From assembly GCA_041441465.1 (NCBI GenBank), contig JASDSY010000005.1, positions 62,001 through 126,000 of the forward strand: 64,000 nucleotides of DNA, in the 5' to 3' direction. Of this stretch, positions 1-9,167 are shown piece by piece (position 1 is the first letter of the stretch; each line of letters begins with the position of its first letter). A model generated the notes under the pieces. That model was not told the DNA's origin. It searched no databases and saw nothing but the letters and a program-made list of their open reading frames with translations. Made by a program: the position numbers and the translations under genes. The stretch comes from JASDSY01 sp041441465 (GTDB lineage Bacteria > Muiribacteriota > UBA9980).

Positions 1-885
1 CCCGTGAGAGCTTTTAGCGAAAGAATTTCAGGAGCTGTGCGTATTTTAACCGCGGCCGAAGGCGTTTACGAAAAATATTCTATATCGCCGCGGCATTCCG
101 AATTGGCGTGGAAAAATTTTGACCGGGCCGAACTTCTGTCGCGCGGTTTGTTCAATGCCGATGATATTAAAGGTGTTTTTCATATTCACTCGCAGTATTC
201 CGACGGTCTCGATACGCTGGGACAGATTTGCGAGAAGGCTTTAATGAACGGGTATTCATATATAGGCATGGCCGATCACTCGAAAAGCTCTTTTTACGCC
301 AATGGTTTGAGCGAGGAAAGGCTTATGCGTCAGCTCGATGAAATAGACGCGCTGAACGAAAAATATTCGCCGTTTAGAATATTTAAGGGTGTCGAGTGCG
401 ACATACTTTCCGACGGGACGCTCGATTACGATGATTCGGTGTTGACTAAACTCGATTATGTGATAGCGTCGGTGCATCAGAATTTCAAAATGCCGGGAGA
501 CAAGATGACTGAAAGGGTTTGCCGTGCGCTTTCAAATCCTTATGTGACGATGCTTGGGCATCCGACCGGCAGGCTTTTGAATCAAAGGCGGGGCTACGAG
601 ATTGATATGCATGAAGTCATGAACGCCGCGGCAAAATACCGTAAGCTCATAGAATTAAATTGCAATCCGTACAGAATGGATGTCGATTACAAATATCTTC
701 ATGAAATGGAGCGGCTTGGGATAATGACTTCCATTAATCCCGATGCGCATACCGCGTCCGATGTAGGCGCTGTAAAATTCGGCATAAACGCTCTTAACCT
801 CGGTGCCGCCCGGCGTGAAATGATTTTAAATACGATGACGGCGGATAGAATCAGCGGGATTTTCCAAAAAATCAGAAGCCGGTAG
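1..885 (+). CDS. PHP domain of a PolX-family DNA polymerase/phosphoesterase (5' partial)
   Basis: The frame is open to the first base of the window, so the GTG at 4 is probably internal and the gene starts upstream. The visible part matches the C-terminal half of bacterial PolX: a linker, then a PHP phosphoesterase domain with metal-binding motifs HIHSQYSDG, ADHS, KGVECDI, ASVH, GHPTGRLL and NPDAH. In PolX this domain is a metal-dependent 3'-5' exonuclease/phosphoesterase that works with the N-terminal polymerase in base repair. The next gene is nth, also base excision repair, which fits. A stand-alone PHP protein starting at the GTG is the alternative; the linker before HIHS resembles PolX and makes this less likely. 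Confidence 0.82.
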   Translation, partial: PVRAFSERISGAVRILTAAEGVYEKYSISPRHSELAWKNFDRAELLSRGLFNADDIKGVFHIHSQYSDGLDTLGQICEKALMNGYSYIGMADHSKSSFYANGLSEERLMRQLDEIDALNEKYSPFRIFKGVECDILSDGTLDYDDSVLTKLDYVIASVHQNFKMPGDKMTERVCRALSNPYVTMLGHPTGRLLNQRRGYEIDMHEVMNAAAKYRKLIELNCNPYRMDVDYKYLHEMERLGIMTSINPDAHTASDVGAVKFGINALNLGAARREMILNTMTADRISGIFQKIRSR

Positions 886-944
886 TTTTTTTATTTAAAT
901 TTTTTCCGGGCAATAATTTTATTAAAAATAGCGATGGTAAGAAA

Positions 945-1586
945 ATGAACAAAAGTAAAGCTAACGAGATATTTAATATCATAAAAAATGAATATGGCGG
1001 AAAGCCGGTATGCTTTTTAAAAAGTGAAGATCCGTTCCAGCTTCTTACGGCAGTCATATTGTCGGCGCAATGCACCGATAAGATGGTTAATTCGGTGACG
1101 CCGGCTTTGTTCAAAAGGTTCCCCGACGCGCAGTCCATGTGCGGGTGCGACCTCGATGAATTGATGGGGCTTATAAGGCCTACGGGTTTTTATAAAAACA
1201 AGGCTCAGAATATAAAAAAATGCGCATGCGCGTTGATTGAAAAGCACGGCGGGAAAGTTCCGGAAACTATGGAAGAATTGGTTGAACTGCCGGGGGTCGG
1301 AAGAAAAACCGCGAATGTGATCCTGCAGAACGCATTCGGGATAACCTGCGGTATCGTTGTCGATACGCATGTTAAGAGGCTTTCGAACCGTATCGGTTTT
1401 TCAAAAAACGAAGATCCTGCCGATATCGAGGCTGATATAATGAAACTGCTGCCCCGGAAAGAATGGGAAGCGTATTCGTATTACCTGATATTGCACGGCC
1501 GAGCCGTTTGTGACGCTCGCAAACCGAAATGCGGCGACTGCTGCGTAAAATCTTATTGCGATTACTTTAAAGAAAAAGGTGTTTAA
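945..1586 (+). CDS. nth: Endonuclease III (DNA glycosylase/AP lyase)
   Basis: Removes oxidised pyrimidines from DNA and nicks the abasic site. The 213-residue length is normal. The helix-hairpin-helix motif LPGVGRKTANV carries the catalytic Lys, VDTHVKRLSNR carries the catalytic Asp, and the C-terminus has the [4Fe-4S] loop with spacing C-x6-C-x2-C-x5-C (CDARKPKCGDCCVKSYC). The gene lies 60 bp after the PHP gene and runs straight into the next gene, whose likely ATG is 1 bp past the nth stop, so the three look co-transcribed. Confidence 0.96.
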   Translation: MNKSKANEIFNIIKNEYGGKPVCFLKSEDPFQLLTAVILSAQCTDKMVNSVTPALFKRFPDAQSMCGCDLDELMGLIRPTGFYKNKAQNIKKCACALIEKHGGKVPETMEELVELPGVGRKTANVILQNAFGITCGIVVDTHVKRLSNRIGFSKNEDPADIEADIMKLLPRKEWEAYSYYLILHGRAVCDARKPKCGDCCVKSYCDYFKEKGV

Positions 1587-1587
1587 G

Positions 1588-2475
1588 ATGGTTCAAATAA
1601 AGAAATTAACTTACATTATCGACGCTTATAATGCCATAAACCTTATGAAATTTTTTAAAAAACACGTCGAATGGGATATGGCTGAAAAGCGTGAAAAATT
1701 TTTGAATTTAATTATTAATGTTTCGTATCAGACGGGAAACCGGTATATCATTGTTTTCGACGGCATCGCCCCTTCAGGAGCGAAACTCAGTTACGGCGAA
1801 GATATAAATGTGGTGTTTTCCGGAAGCAGTATCGCCGACAGCGTGATCGAGAGAATGTCGTTTAACGAGAATTCACGACTTATGCATGTGGTGAGCTCAG
1901 ACAATCAGGTGGTTTCGATATGCCGCAACCGCGGCGCGAAAATCTCTTCTATAAAAGAATTTGAGGCGAGCATAGACCGGTTGAACGAGCGTTCGGGAGT
2001 TGAGTTCATAAAGGAGAAGGGCGGCAGCGTTGATTTGACCGGTATTCGAATTGCCGATAAATTGAGCGATTCGGTAATTTCGAAGCTGAACAATTTTAAA
2101 AAGAAACAGGAAATCGAACACGCGAAGGCGGCGGAGAAAAGAAAGCAGGAAATGATCGAGGCTGAGAAACGCACAAGATATGAGCGCGAGAACCGCGAGG
2201 CGGCGGATGAATTCGAATCGATGTTCGGCGGGGCCGGAAGCCGGAAAATAACCTCGAAATACGTAGAATTTGATGATGAAATATCTGAAACGAAAGAGAA
2301 TGCGGTCACAAAAAAGAACGGTCAGAAAAATTCAAAAAAAGGCGACAATTCCGCTATTGACGCTGTAAAAGGTAACCAGACGGGGCGTTTCACGAAAAAA
2401 AACGCGAATGAAGAAAACTTCGACTGGACAAAACATATTGACGATTCGTTCCAGAAATCGGGCAGGAAGCGGTAA
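1588..2475 (+). CDS. NYN-domain protein, YacP/Rae1-like predicted ribonuclease
   Basis: The N-terminal ~170 residues form a PIN-like NYN domain: YIIDAYNAIN with the first acidic residue, IIVFDG, and VVSSDNQVVSICRNRGAKI, as in the YacP/Rae1 family of mRNA or rRNA endonucleases. The C-terminal ~120 residues are a highly charged, probably coiled-coil or disordered tail not needed for catalysis. I chose ATG 1588 over GTG 1579 because AAAAGGTG ends about 6 nt before 1588, while the GTG lies inside that ribosome-binding site. It is coupled to nth upstream; the radical SAM gene starts 6 bp after the stop. The exact RNA target cannot be read from the sequence. Confidence 0.8.
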   Translation: MVQIKKLTYIIDAYNAINLMKFFKKHVEWDMAEKREKFLNLIINVSYQTGNRYIIVFDGIAPSGAKLSYGEDINVVFSGSSIADSVIERMSFNENSRLMHVVSSDNQVVSICRNRGAKISSIKEFEASIDRLNERSGVEFIKEKGGSVDLTGIRIADKLSDSVISKLNNFKKKQEIEHAKAAEKRKQEMIEAEKRTRYERENREAADEFESMFGGAGSRKITSKYVEFDDEISETKENAVTKKNGQKNSKKGDNSAIDAVKGNQTGRFTKKNANEENFDWTKHIDDSFQKSGRKR

Positions 2476-2481
2476 ATAATA

Positions 2482-3819
2482 ATGAAAATACTTCTTGTAA
2501 ATCCCGCTACTGCGAAGGACCGTGTTGATGTTCGCGGCAGATTCAAAGGTTCGGATATATTCAGATATCCTAAACTGGGCGTGCTGGCCATTGCCGGCGT
2601 TACGCCTGAAAGGCACAGCGTAGAGATAATAGATGAAACGGTCGAAATAATTGACTATAACAGGAAATATGATATTGTAGGAATATCGGCTGTGACGGCG
2701 CTTGCCAACAGGGCATACGAAATAGCTGCGGAATTTAAGAAAAGAAATGTTTTTACTGTTATGGGCGGCTGTCATGCGACGTTTTTGCCCGAAGAGGCTA
2801 TTTTACATACCGACTGCGTTATAAGAGGGCTTGGCGAAAAACTGTGGCCTGAATTTTTAAATGATTTCGAAAATAATCCGGGCGGCGTGAAAAAAATATA
2901 TGAAACGCGGTGCGGTGCTTATGACAGGAACTTGCTTTCCGGGGCAGGATTTCCGGCGCGGTTTGCGGAGAATAAAAAAGGCTATGCGGCCGGTCATGTA
3001 TTTTCGATAATGCGCGGCTGCGTTAAAAAATGCGATTTTTGTTCAGTGAACGCTTTTTTTGAAAGGAAAGTTTATAAACGTCCGATCGAAGAGGCGTATC
3101 GTGAGCTTCAGACGCTGCCGCAGTGGATTATAAATCTTGTAGACGATAACATATATTCCGATCCTGAGTATGCTATGGAATTTTTTAAGCGTGTCAGGGA
3201 GTTAAAAAAGCACTGGTTATTTCAGGCCTCGACCGATATAGTGAAAGACCGCAAGCTTTTAAAAGTTTTAAGCGAGGCGGGCGCCAAAGGCGTTTTTATA
3301 GGGCTGGAATCGATTTCGGCGCAAAATCTGATCGATGTCAATAAAACGCAAAACAGGGTTGATGAATTTAAAAGGATAATCGATGTATTTCATGAATTCG
3401 GCATAGTCGTCGAAGCCGGAATGATGTTCGGATTTGACTGCGATACGCCGGCGGTGTTTGAAAGCACTTATAAGTTTTTTCATGACGCCAACCTCGACCT
3501 TATGCAGATAGCTACGGTTACGCCGATGCCGGGAACGGCATTTTACGATGACATGAAATCTAAGGGACGCATTATAAGCGATAATTGGGATGATTTTGAC
3601 TGCAAAAAAGTAGTAATAAAACCTGCGCTCATGACTGGCGAAGAATTAAAAAACGGCACCGATTGGCTTCGTAATGAATTTTATTCATATAAGTCGATAT
3701 TGAAACGCGGGCTTTCTAATTTTATTCACCTTGGCGTTATCGGCACGCTGGGTTATTTTTTGCGGGGCAATTTAGGATTTAAAAAGAACCATGCCCTGGG
3801 GCTTGATTATCCGCCGTAA
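2482..3819 (+). CDS. B12-binding-domain radical SAM protein
   Basis: A 445-residue enzyme with an N-terminal cobalamin-binding-like Rossmann domain (residues 1-150; VMGGCHATFLPEEA region) followed by a radical SAM core. The [4Fe-4S] cluster motif is CVKKCDFC in the context RGCVKKCDFCSV, and GLESIS is the SAM-binding strand. The overall architecture is that of BchE/HpnJ-like Fe-S oxidoreductases, which methylate or rearrange unreactive carbons; the substrate is unknown. The following isoprenylcysteine-methyltransferase-like and PAP2 genes hint at a lipid substrate, but that is inference from position only. Confidence 0.85.
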   Translation: MKILLVNPATAKDRVDVRGRFKGSDIFRYPKLGVLAIAGVTPERHSVEIIDETVEIIDYNRKYDIVGISAVTALANRAYEIAAEFKKRNVFTVMGGCHATFLPEEAILHTDCVIRGLGEKLWPEFLNDFENNPGGVKKIYETRCGAYDRNLLSGAGFPARFAENKKGYAAGHVFSIMRGCVKKCDFCSVNAFFERKVYKRPIEEAYRELQTLPQWIINLVDDNIYSDPEYAMEFFKRVRELKKHWLFQASTDIVKDRKLLKVLSEAGAKGVFIGLESISAQNLIDVNKTQNRVDEFKRIIDVFHEFGIVVEAGMMFGFDCDTPAVFESTYKFFHDANLDLMQIATVTPMPGTAFYDDMKSKGRIISDNWDDFDCKKVVIKPALMTGEELKNGTDWLRNEFYSYKSILKRGLSNFIHLGVIGTLGYFLRGNLGFKKNHALGLDYPP

Positions 3820-3839
3820 ACATTAAAGGAGGTTTTGTT

Positions 3840-4532
3840 ATGGATAAACTCCTGAGGTTTAATTTTGAATACCGTGTTGAGATTTCTTATTTTATTTTTT
3901 TCCTGGCGCTTTGTACCTTAATGATGCCTGACAGCGCGCTGCTTTATAGAAAAGCGGCTGAATTTATGGGGACATCGCCCGAAACCGGCATGAAAATATT
4001 ATTTTTAATGATAGCTTTTGTCAATATCGCGGCGGGTATTTTGCGTTCTTCGGCGTGCGCGCATATCAGTTCTTTTGTGATGATGAAAAAAGAGGTCCAG
4101 ACTAAAAAGGTTATAGCCGCCGGGCCGTATGCGTACGTCAGAAACCCCATTTATCTTTCTGATATTATAGCAATGACAGCCGTTGCCTTTGCCGGCAATG
4201 TTTATTCGCTGGCCGTCCTGTTTTTCGGAAAGGTCATAAGCTCATTCCTGTTTTGCCTTTATGAAGAGTACAATCTTTTAAAATATCTTGGCGATGATTA
4301 TAAGGACTATTATGACCGCGTACCAAGGTTTATACCTAAATTTTATCCTTACCACAAGGCTGAAGTGCTTGACAAGCCGGATTATAAAGACGGCGTTTTA
4401 AACAGCTTCTATCCGTTCGGTATCGCTGCCGGCTTTTTGGCTGCTGCGTTTACAGGCGCCTATATGCACATATTTATTTTCGGCGGTATAAGCGCAGCTA
4501 TATGGTTTTATCTTTATAAAACAAAAAAATAA
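3840..4532 (+). CDS. Isoprenylcysteine carboxyl methyltransferase (ICMT)-like membrane protein
   Basis: A 230-residue polytopic membrane protein. The conserved methyltransferase core is GPYAYVRNPIYLSD, followed by YEEYNLLKYLGDDYKDYYDR and VPRFIP, the pattern of the ICMT/PEMT family that moves a methyl group from SAM to lipid or small-molecule acceptors. AAAGGAGG 8 nt before the ATG is a very strong ribosome-binding site. It follows the radical SAM gene by 20 bp. The family is broad and the acceptor is unknown. Confidence 0.82.
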   Translation: MDKLLRFNFEYRVEISYFIFFLALCTLMMPDSALLYRKAAEFMGTSPETGMKILFLMIAFVNIAAGILRSSACAHISSFVMMKKEVQTKKVIAAGPYAYVRNPIYLSDIIAMTAVAFAGNVYSLAVLFFGKVISSFLFCLYEEYNLLKYLGDDYKDYYDRVPRFIPKFYPYHKAEVLDKPDYKDGVLNSFYPFGIAAGFLAAAFTGAYMHIFIFGGISAAIWFYLYKTKK

Positions 4533-4644
4533 CGATTATAAAAATATTACGGCTTAAAATAAATTTATTTAATTAGAAAATTTCATTCCGGCGGCGTAAA
4601 AAAATATAAGTAAAAAATAATAGACAGGGGAACTTTGTAATAAT

Positions 4645-5160
4645 ATGCAAGCTATAACAAATTTTGACGATTATGTTACTAATTGCCTGATGGAACGCAT
4701 TAAAAGCCCGCGGCTGAATAAGGTTTCTTCATTCATAACGCATTTCGGGGATGCTAAATATCACGCACCGCTTTTTGCGTTTTTATATATTTCCGGCAAC
4801 GATACCGTAAAAATGCTGGCGGTAAAAGTGTTTATCGCTACTGTAATCGGCGCGGCGCTTTTATATTTAATGAGGATAACTTTTAAAAGGCCGAGGCCTA
4901 TAGGCGATGTGCCGCCTGAGTATGTCCTGATTCCGAAACTTGAGGTATATTCGTTTCCATCGGGACATGCCATGCGTAATTTTATATTTCCGGTAATATT
5001 TTATAATATGTTCGGAATCGTCCCGGCATTGGCGCTTGCTGCTTTCGCTTCGGCGATAACTATTGCGCGGGTGTATTTAAGGCTTCATTATTTTTCGGAT
5101 ATTGTATGCGGCGCGATTTTAGGCGGGATTTCAGGTTATATTGCGCTGGGATTAACTTAA
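4645..5160 (+). CDS. PAP2-family membrane phosphatase
   Basis: A 171-residue integral membrane phosphatase. The three family motifs are present: RITFKRPRP (motif 1, with Arg instead of the usual Lys at the first position), PSGHAM (motif 2, catalytic-support His) and RVYLRLHYFSD (motif 3, R-x5-H-x3-D). Such enzymes dephosphorylate undecaprenyl diphosphate or phosphatidyl lipids. Its stop overlaps by 4 bp the end of the convergent lipoprotein gene. Confidence 0.88.
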   Translation: MQAITNFDDYVTNCLMERIKSPRLNKVSSFITHFGDAKYHAPLFAFLYISGNDTVKMLAVKVFIATVIGAALLYLMRITFKRPRPIGDVPPEYVLIPKLEVYSFPSGHAMRNFIFPVIFYNMFGIVPALALAAFASAITIARVYLRLHYFSDIVCGAILGGISGYIALGLT

Positions 5161-5801
5161 TTCAACATTAATTTTTCGAAATCTTCCTGCTCTTTTTCGA
5201 CTAAATTATAGTACAATGTGTTGTAGTATTCATATTTTTTCATATCCTGGCTCACATAATAACATAATGCGAGCTTACGGTAACATTCTTTGATTATTTC
5301 CGGATTTTTTTTATTTTCCGATTCGATTTTATTCAGAACCGCTATTATTTCGCTTATCTTATTTTCTTTTACCAATGGTTTCAGAGCCGCAAACACTCCT
5401 GACGAATTATCCAAATCGTCGGAAAGTTTAATGCCTCCGTTCGGCGCCGTGTTATTATTTGGGTTAACCGCGGCAGTCTGGATTGTTTGAGGTGCAGCGT
5501 TTGTCACATTTTTCTGAAGCGGGTTGCCTGCGGTTTTATCCTGGCCGGTAGTTTTATCTGTTTTTTCATCGCTTTTGGCTTGATTTATTTTTTCTATTAT
5601 TTTTTGTTCAATCGTGTAAATTTCAAAAGCGTTCTTGAACGAATCTTTTGAGGCTTTCTGATAATTTTGGATCGTATCGGAATAATAGCCGCTGTCTACA
5701 GGTTTAATTTCGGTTTTCTGGCATGAACAGCCGGGCGACGATATTAAAGCTGCCGCTAACGACATGATTATTAAATTGTTGTAAATATAATTTTTTTTCA
5801 T
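5157..5801 (-). CDS. Predicted lipoprotein of unknown function
   Basis: The N-terminus is a classic lipoprotein signal: a basic stretch, a hydrophobic core (LIIMSLAAALI) and the lipobox SSPGC around residues 21-25. The mature part has a low-complexity N/T/A/Q-rich linker (residues ~75-125) and a C-terminal helical region with a TPR-like feel (CYRKLALCYYVSQDMKKYEYYNTLYYNL). No family is recognised. It follows the three pilin-like genes by 81 bp on the same strand and may be an accessory protein of that apparatus. Confidence 0.7.
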   Translation of the reverse strand: MKKNYIYNNLIIMSLAAALISSPGCSCQKTEIKPVDSGYYSDTIQNYQKASKDSFKNAFEIYTIEQKIIEKINQAKSDEKTDKTTGQDKTAGNPLQKNVTNAAPQTIQTAAVNPNNNTAPNGGIKLSDDLDNSSGVFAALKPLVKENKISEIIAVLNKIESENKKNPEIIKECYRKLALCYYVSQDMKKYEYYNTLYYNLVEKEQEDFEKLMLN

Positions 5802-5882
5802 CGCTTATTCGTTACTAATTTATAAAATTAAGTTCTTCGCTTTTTATTTTTATATCTGCTTTTCTAAGAAAACAGCTTGATT

Positions 5883-6494
5883 TTAATATTCTTTGTCTTC
5901 GTCGACCGCTGAAAAATAACCCTTATACCTCTGCGATTGCATCCTGTAATAAGGATAAACCTTGCTTAAAAGGAATGTCGACGCTTTGTCATATTTTTGC
6001 TTTTCGACGTAAATTTCGACTTCGGCCTCGATTTTCACGCCTATGTAGTCTTTTTTTTCAAAAATTTTAAAATCTTTGACATTATCTGCGATTTGTTCTT
6101 TTTTGTTTGCGGTTACGCTTTCGTAAATTAATTTGCCGCCGTCGAGATAATATTCAACTTTTTCTGTATTGGCGCCGGAAGCGGCTCCTATTGTTGGTTT
6201 TCCCCGAAAGCACTGAAGCGACAGCTTTGAAGATTTATATTCGATGCTGTGCGCTCTGCGTATGTCTTTGGTAATTCTCTGAAGGGCTACGCGGGCGTCT
6301 TTTTGCAATTCGACTTTTTCTTCGATGACGCGCCCTTTGCCGCTATAATTGCCGAACAGCTGCATCATTATTCCCATTATAAGAACAATTGCGATGACTG
6401 AAAAGAATATTTCAATTATCGTGAAACCTTTGTAGAGGTCATGACTCAAATATTTTTTTATTATCGGACTGCGGCTGCTCGAATTATCAGTCAT
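5883..6494 (-). CDS. Type IV pilin-like / pseudopilin protein (GspJ/PilW-like)
   Basis: A prepilin peptidase site KGFTIIEIFFSV has the invariant Gly before the cleavage site, Phe at +1 and Glu at +5, then about 20 hydrophobic residues. The rest (VALQRITKDIRRAHSIEY, then beta-rich sequence) resembles minor pseudopilin J. I prefer the ATG at 6494, with AAGGA about 8 nt upstream, over a longer start at 6524; it overlaps the previous stop by 8 bp, implying translational coupling. About 203 residues. It would sit in the inner membrane and be assembled into a pilus or pseudopilus tip. Confidence 0.8.
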   Translation of the reverse strand: MTDNSSSRSPIIKKYLSHDLYKGFTIIEIFFSVIAIVLIMGIMMQLFGNYSGKGRVIEEKVELQKDARVALQRITKDIRRAHSIEYKSSKLSLQCFRGKPTIGAASGANTEKVEYYLDGGKLIYESVTANKKEQIADNVKDFKIFEKKDYIGVKIEAEVEIYVEKQKYDKASTFLLSKVYPYYRMQSQRYKGYFSAVDEDKEY

Positions 6495-7044
6495 TTTGAT
6501 TTTCCTTTGAAATATATGTGACAAGCTTTATCGAAGCGTGTGACAATGCTTTGCGTTCATCCGTCAGCTCGTCCCATTTTATATTTACGATGACTTTTTT
6601 TAAGTTAGGATTTTTCGGCGTCAGCTCCTCGCCTTTGGTAACTAAAACCTGTTTTTGAAACATTTTATAATATTCAGGATAACTAATATTATCTCCGTCT
6701 TCTGCGATCCAATCGCCGTCGAAAGATTTCCAGTCATTCGGCGACATCGAGCCCACGTCGGCAAATTTCATCGCTTTTATTTCTTCGATTGTTTGAACTG
6801 CCAGATTCATAGCTATCATGGAGTTTTTTGTCTTTACCGTAGTATAGCTCGAATATGAAAAAATATTGACTATGGGTATGATTAAAAAACTTAATATTAC
6901 AAAAAAAACCAGGGTAAGCGTCAGCGAACTGCCGCGATTTTCAAAATAAATACGCCGGTATGCAAGTTCAGGGCAGTTCTTTTTCAGCGACTGACAGCGC
7001 GGCGGCGCTGATGAATTATAATTCATTGATGATTTTATGTTCAT
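6487..7044 (-). CDS. Type IV pilin-like minor protein (PilV/GspI-like)
   Basis: After a ~36-residue N-terminal leader comes NRGSSLTLTLVFFVIL, a class III-like signal: Gly then a hydrophobic helix, but without the usual Glu at +5. NLAVQTIEEIKAMKF downstream is typical of PilV/GspI minor pilins. The start ATG shares a base with the stop of the preceding gene (TAATG), so translation is coupled. Lack of Glu5 may mean it is a tip or initiator subunit; in type II systems GspK lacks it. Confidence 0.7.
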   Translation of the reverse strand: MNIKSSMNYNSSAPPRCQSLKKNCPELAYRRIYFENRGSSLTLTLVFFVILSFLIIPIVNIFSYSSYTTVKTKNSMIAMNLAVQTIEEIKAMKFADVGSMSPNDWKSFDGDWIAEDGDNISYPEYYKMFQKQVLVTKGEELTPKNPNLKKVIVNIKWDELTDERKALSHASIKLVTYISKENQND

Positions 7045-8948
7045 TATTTTCCGCGCCCTCCGTCCTCGAACCAGGCGGAATATATTGGACTCATATTTAT
7101 TACATAATGCTCCAGTTCGTCTTTAGTTTTCAGTCTGTCGCGGTAAAAAATCCTGACATAAGCGAAAAAATTGGTTATGTTTAATTTTTCAACCGCCAGG
7201 TTGCCCAAAATTTTTAAATTGCGGCAGACTTTAGGATCATGTGGATTATATTGCGTGGTATTTGTGGATTCGTTAGTTATGCCGTCCTGCTTCGGTTCGC
7301 GTATGCTGTTATATGAAAAAATATTGGCTTCCACGTTAAGAGATGTATTGCTTCCCTTTTGGCGGGAGAAGCCGAGCGGGTTATTAAAGGCCGTACCGAT
7401 TTTATCGGGATTAAGTACCAGGCTGAGGTTTGATGTTATGCTTTTCAATTCCTGGCCGGGCACCGGTGAAATTCCTTCTTTTTTTATTTCAACGTTATGT
7501 TTTATGTTCATTTCATTATCGGAAACGATCATCATTTTTCCGTTATATACGAACGGCTGGCTGTCAGAGCCGATTTCGGCATGATGGGTGAATATAATCC
7601 CGTTTGCATAAATAGCGTCGCCGTATTCAAGAGGTTTTAAAGTTTTTGTGTTAATGTTGTCTTTAAATAAAAATGCCCGCTGCTTATAATATTTCGAATC
7701 CTGGACTTCGCTTCCTAATGTCATGGAATCGTGGGTTATTACCAATGACGAAGGTGAATCTTTATCGCCGTAGCGGTACGGGCCGATTACTTCGGTTAAC
7801 GGCCCCAATACGAACTTATACATCGGTATTCCGCTTGTCGACGTTATCGGATCGAGCTTCTTTTCTATTGTGCAGTAGCCGTAACGCTTATATACGTCAC
7901 CGTAAATTTCAGCAGGGAAATGAATATTTTTATTTTCTCCGGAGGTTGTTTTTACGTACATTCCGACAAGCGACACGCGCGCTCGTTTGTATTTACTGTC
8001 TTTTTCAGGGGCCTGCGGTGCCGCGGCGTGCGGATCGGGGAGTTTTAAAGCGAAAGATATTGTTTTTAAAGGAAGATTTAAGCCGGTAATCAATGTATCA
8101 ATTTCTCCGCCGCCGGGAAAAGGCACTCCCAGAGTGAGGGCTGAAATAAGGAGCCCGCCGAGGCGGCTCGGAATTAATACCGGCATTAAATTCGTGAGAT
8201 TGATTATATCTAAATTCAGGCCGTCGTATATGCCTAGGTTTATTATATTTTTTCCCTTAAGCCTTACGCTGCCGATTTTTCCGTTATTCTCATCGCGGTT
8301 GAAGCAGAAAAGATAAGCCCCTTTATTTATCTCATAAGGGTCAGCCGGAGCGGCGTTAGTGTATAAAGTGAAGTCTCTGGCCGGAGGTTCGATACTGACT
8401 ATCTTTATGTCGCGCGTTATAGTTAACTTTTCGTTTATGTCCAGATAGGAAACTTCACACGTGAATACCAGAGTAAATTGTTTTTCTTTGGAGTTTTTTT
8501 CGCTGGCGGCGCCTGAAAATTTTTTTGCGTCGCTGACGGCCGCGGTCAGCCTTACAAGCTGCGCTCCCGGCATTTCCGAAATAAGCGAGTCTATATTTTT
8601 CTTTAAATCGGGAAATTCCTTATCGAGGTAAAAAACCGTCGATGAACTCGAATCGATAAATTTTTTCTTCAGGCTGCCGTTTAAGTTGCGGTTAATATAT
8701 TCCATCGAGGCTTTTAACGAGCCTTCCGCAAGATACATAGCGACATTTTGCCTGTGCAGGCGGAACGATTGTGTATGGTCGGCAGATGTTCTGGATATCA
8801 GCGCGTATCCGAAAACAAGCAGAAAGAAAACAAGCGGAATGAACATTAAAAGAGCGTTGCCTTTACTGGCTGAAACGCTTTTTAATGGCGGCATCACTGC
8901 AGTTGGGTTCAAATATTCGTTTGTGCGCTTAAAAAATTTTCTTATCAT
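7044..8948 (-). CDS. Large PilX-like pilus assembly protein
   Basis: A 634-residue protein. Near the N-terminus SKGNALLMFIPLVFFLLVFGYALI is a Gly-terminated leader plus a hydrophobic helix, then NVAMYLAEGSLKASMEYINRNL, the AxYLAE motif typical of PilX-like minor pilins. The remaining ~550 residues are beta-rich, unusually long for a PilX protein and without a recognised domain. It is first in a three-gene coupled set, with a good sigma70-type promoter just upstream. The large passenger could be an adhesin-like head; that is inference. Confidence 0.68.
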   Translation of the reverse strand: MIRKFFKRTNEYLNPTAVMPPLKSVSASKGNALLMFIPLVFFLLVFGYALISRTSADHTQSFRLHRQNVAMYLAEGSLKASMEYINRNLNGSLKKKFIDSSSSTVFYLDKEFPDLKKNIDSLISEMPGAQLVRLTAAVSDAKKFSGAASEKNSKEKQFTLVFTCEVSYLDINEKLTITRDIKIVSIEPPARDFTLYTNAAPADPYEINKGAYLFCFNRDENNGKIGSVRLKGKNIINLGIYDGLNLDIINLTNLMPVLIPSRLGGLLISALTLGVPFPGGGEIDTLITGLNLPLKTISFALKLPDPHAAAPQAPEKDSKYKRARVSLVGMYVKTTSGENKNIHFPAEIYGDVYKRYGYCTIEKKLDPITSTSGIPMYKFVLGPLTEVIGPYRYGDKDSPSSLVITHDSMTLGSEVQDSKYYKQRAFLFKDNINTKTLKPLEYGDAIYANGIIFTHHAEIGSDSQPFVYNGKMMIVSDNEMNIKHNVEIKKEGISPVPGQELKSITSNLSLVLNPDKIGTAFNNPLGFSRQKGSNTSLNVEANIFSYNSIREPKQDGITNESTNTTQYNPHDPKVCRNLKILGNLAVEKLNITNFFAYVRIFYRDRLKTKDELEHYVINMSPIYSAWFEDGGRGK

Positions 8949-8975
8949 AATATTTTGAGATTAAAATTTTAATTA

Positions 8976-9004
8976 ATTCTATCAAAAATATTGTCAATTG
9001 TCAA
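8976..9004 (-). promoter_or_regulatory. Sigma70-type promoter of the pilin-like operon
   Basis: Read on the minus strand: TTGACA (9004-8999), 17-bp spacer, TAGAAT (8981-8976), about 28 bp from the start codon at 8948. A second TTGACA (8997-8992) overlaps the spacer and would give a poorer spacing. Confidence 0.7.
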
Positions 9005-9131
9005 TTTATTATAAGCCTTCCGTTCGTTAAACTCTGTTTTAGTTTCGCCGTGTATTTATTTTAATTTTATTATCATCTTTTTATTTTATGATATAGTTGA
9101 TTGATTTTATTTTTTTATCGTAATTTATAAA

Positions 9132-9160
9132 TTGATTTTCGCCTGAAATTATGATAATAT
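9132..9160 (+). promoter_or_regulatory. Sigma70-type promoter of trmL
   Basis: TTGATT (9132-9137), 17-bp spacer, TAATAT (9155-9160). The ATG at 9168 lies 7 bp past the -10 box, where transcription itself would begin, and there is no Shine-Dalgarno sequence. The message may be leaderless. Confidence 0.7.
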
Positions 9161-9167
9161 TCCGCTT

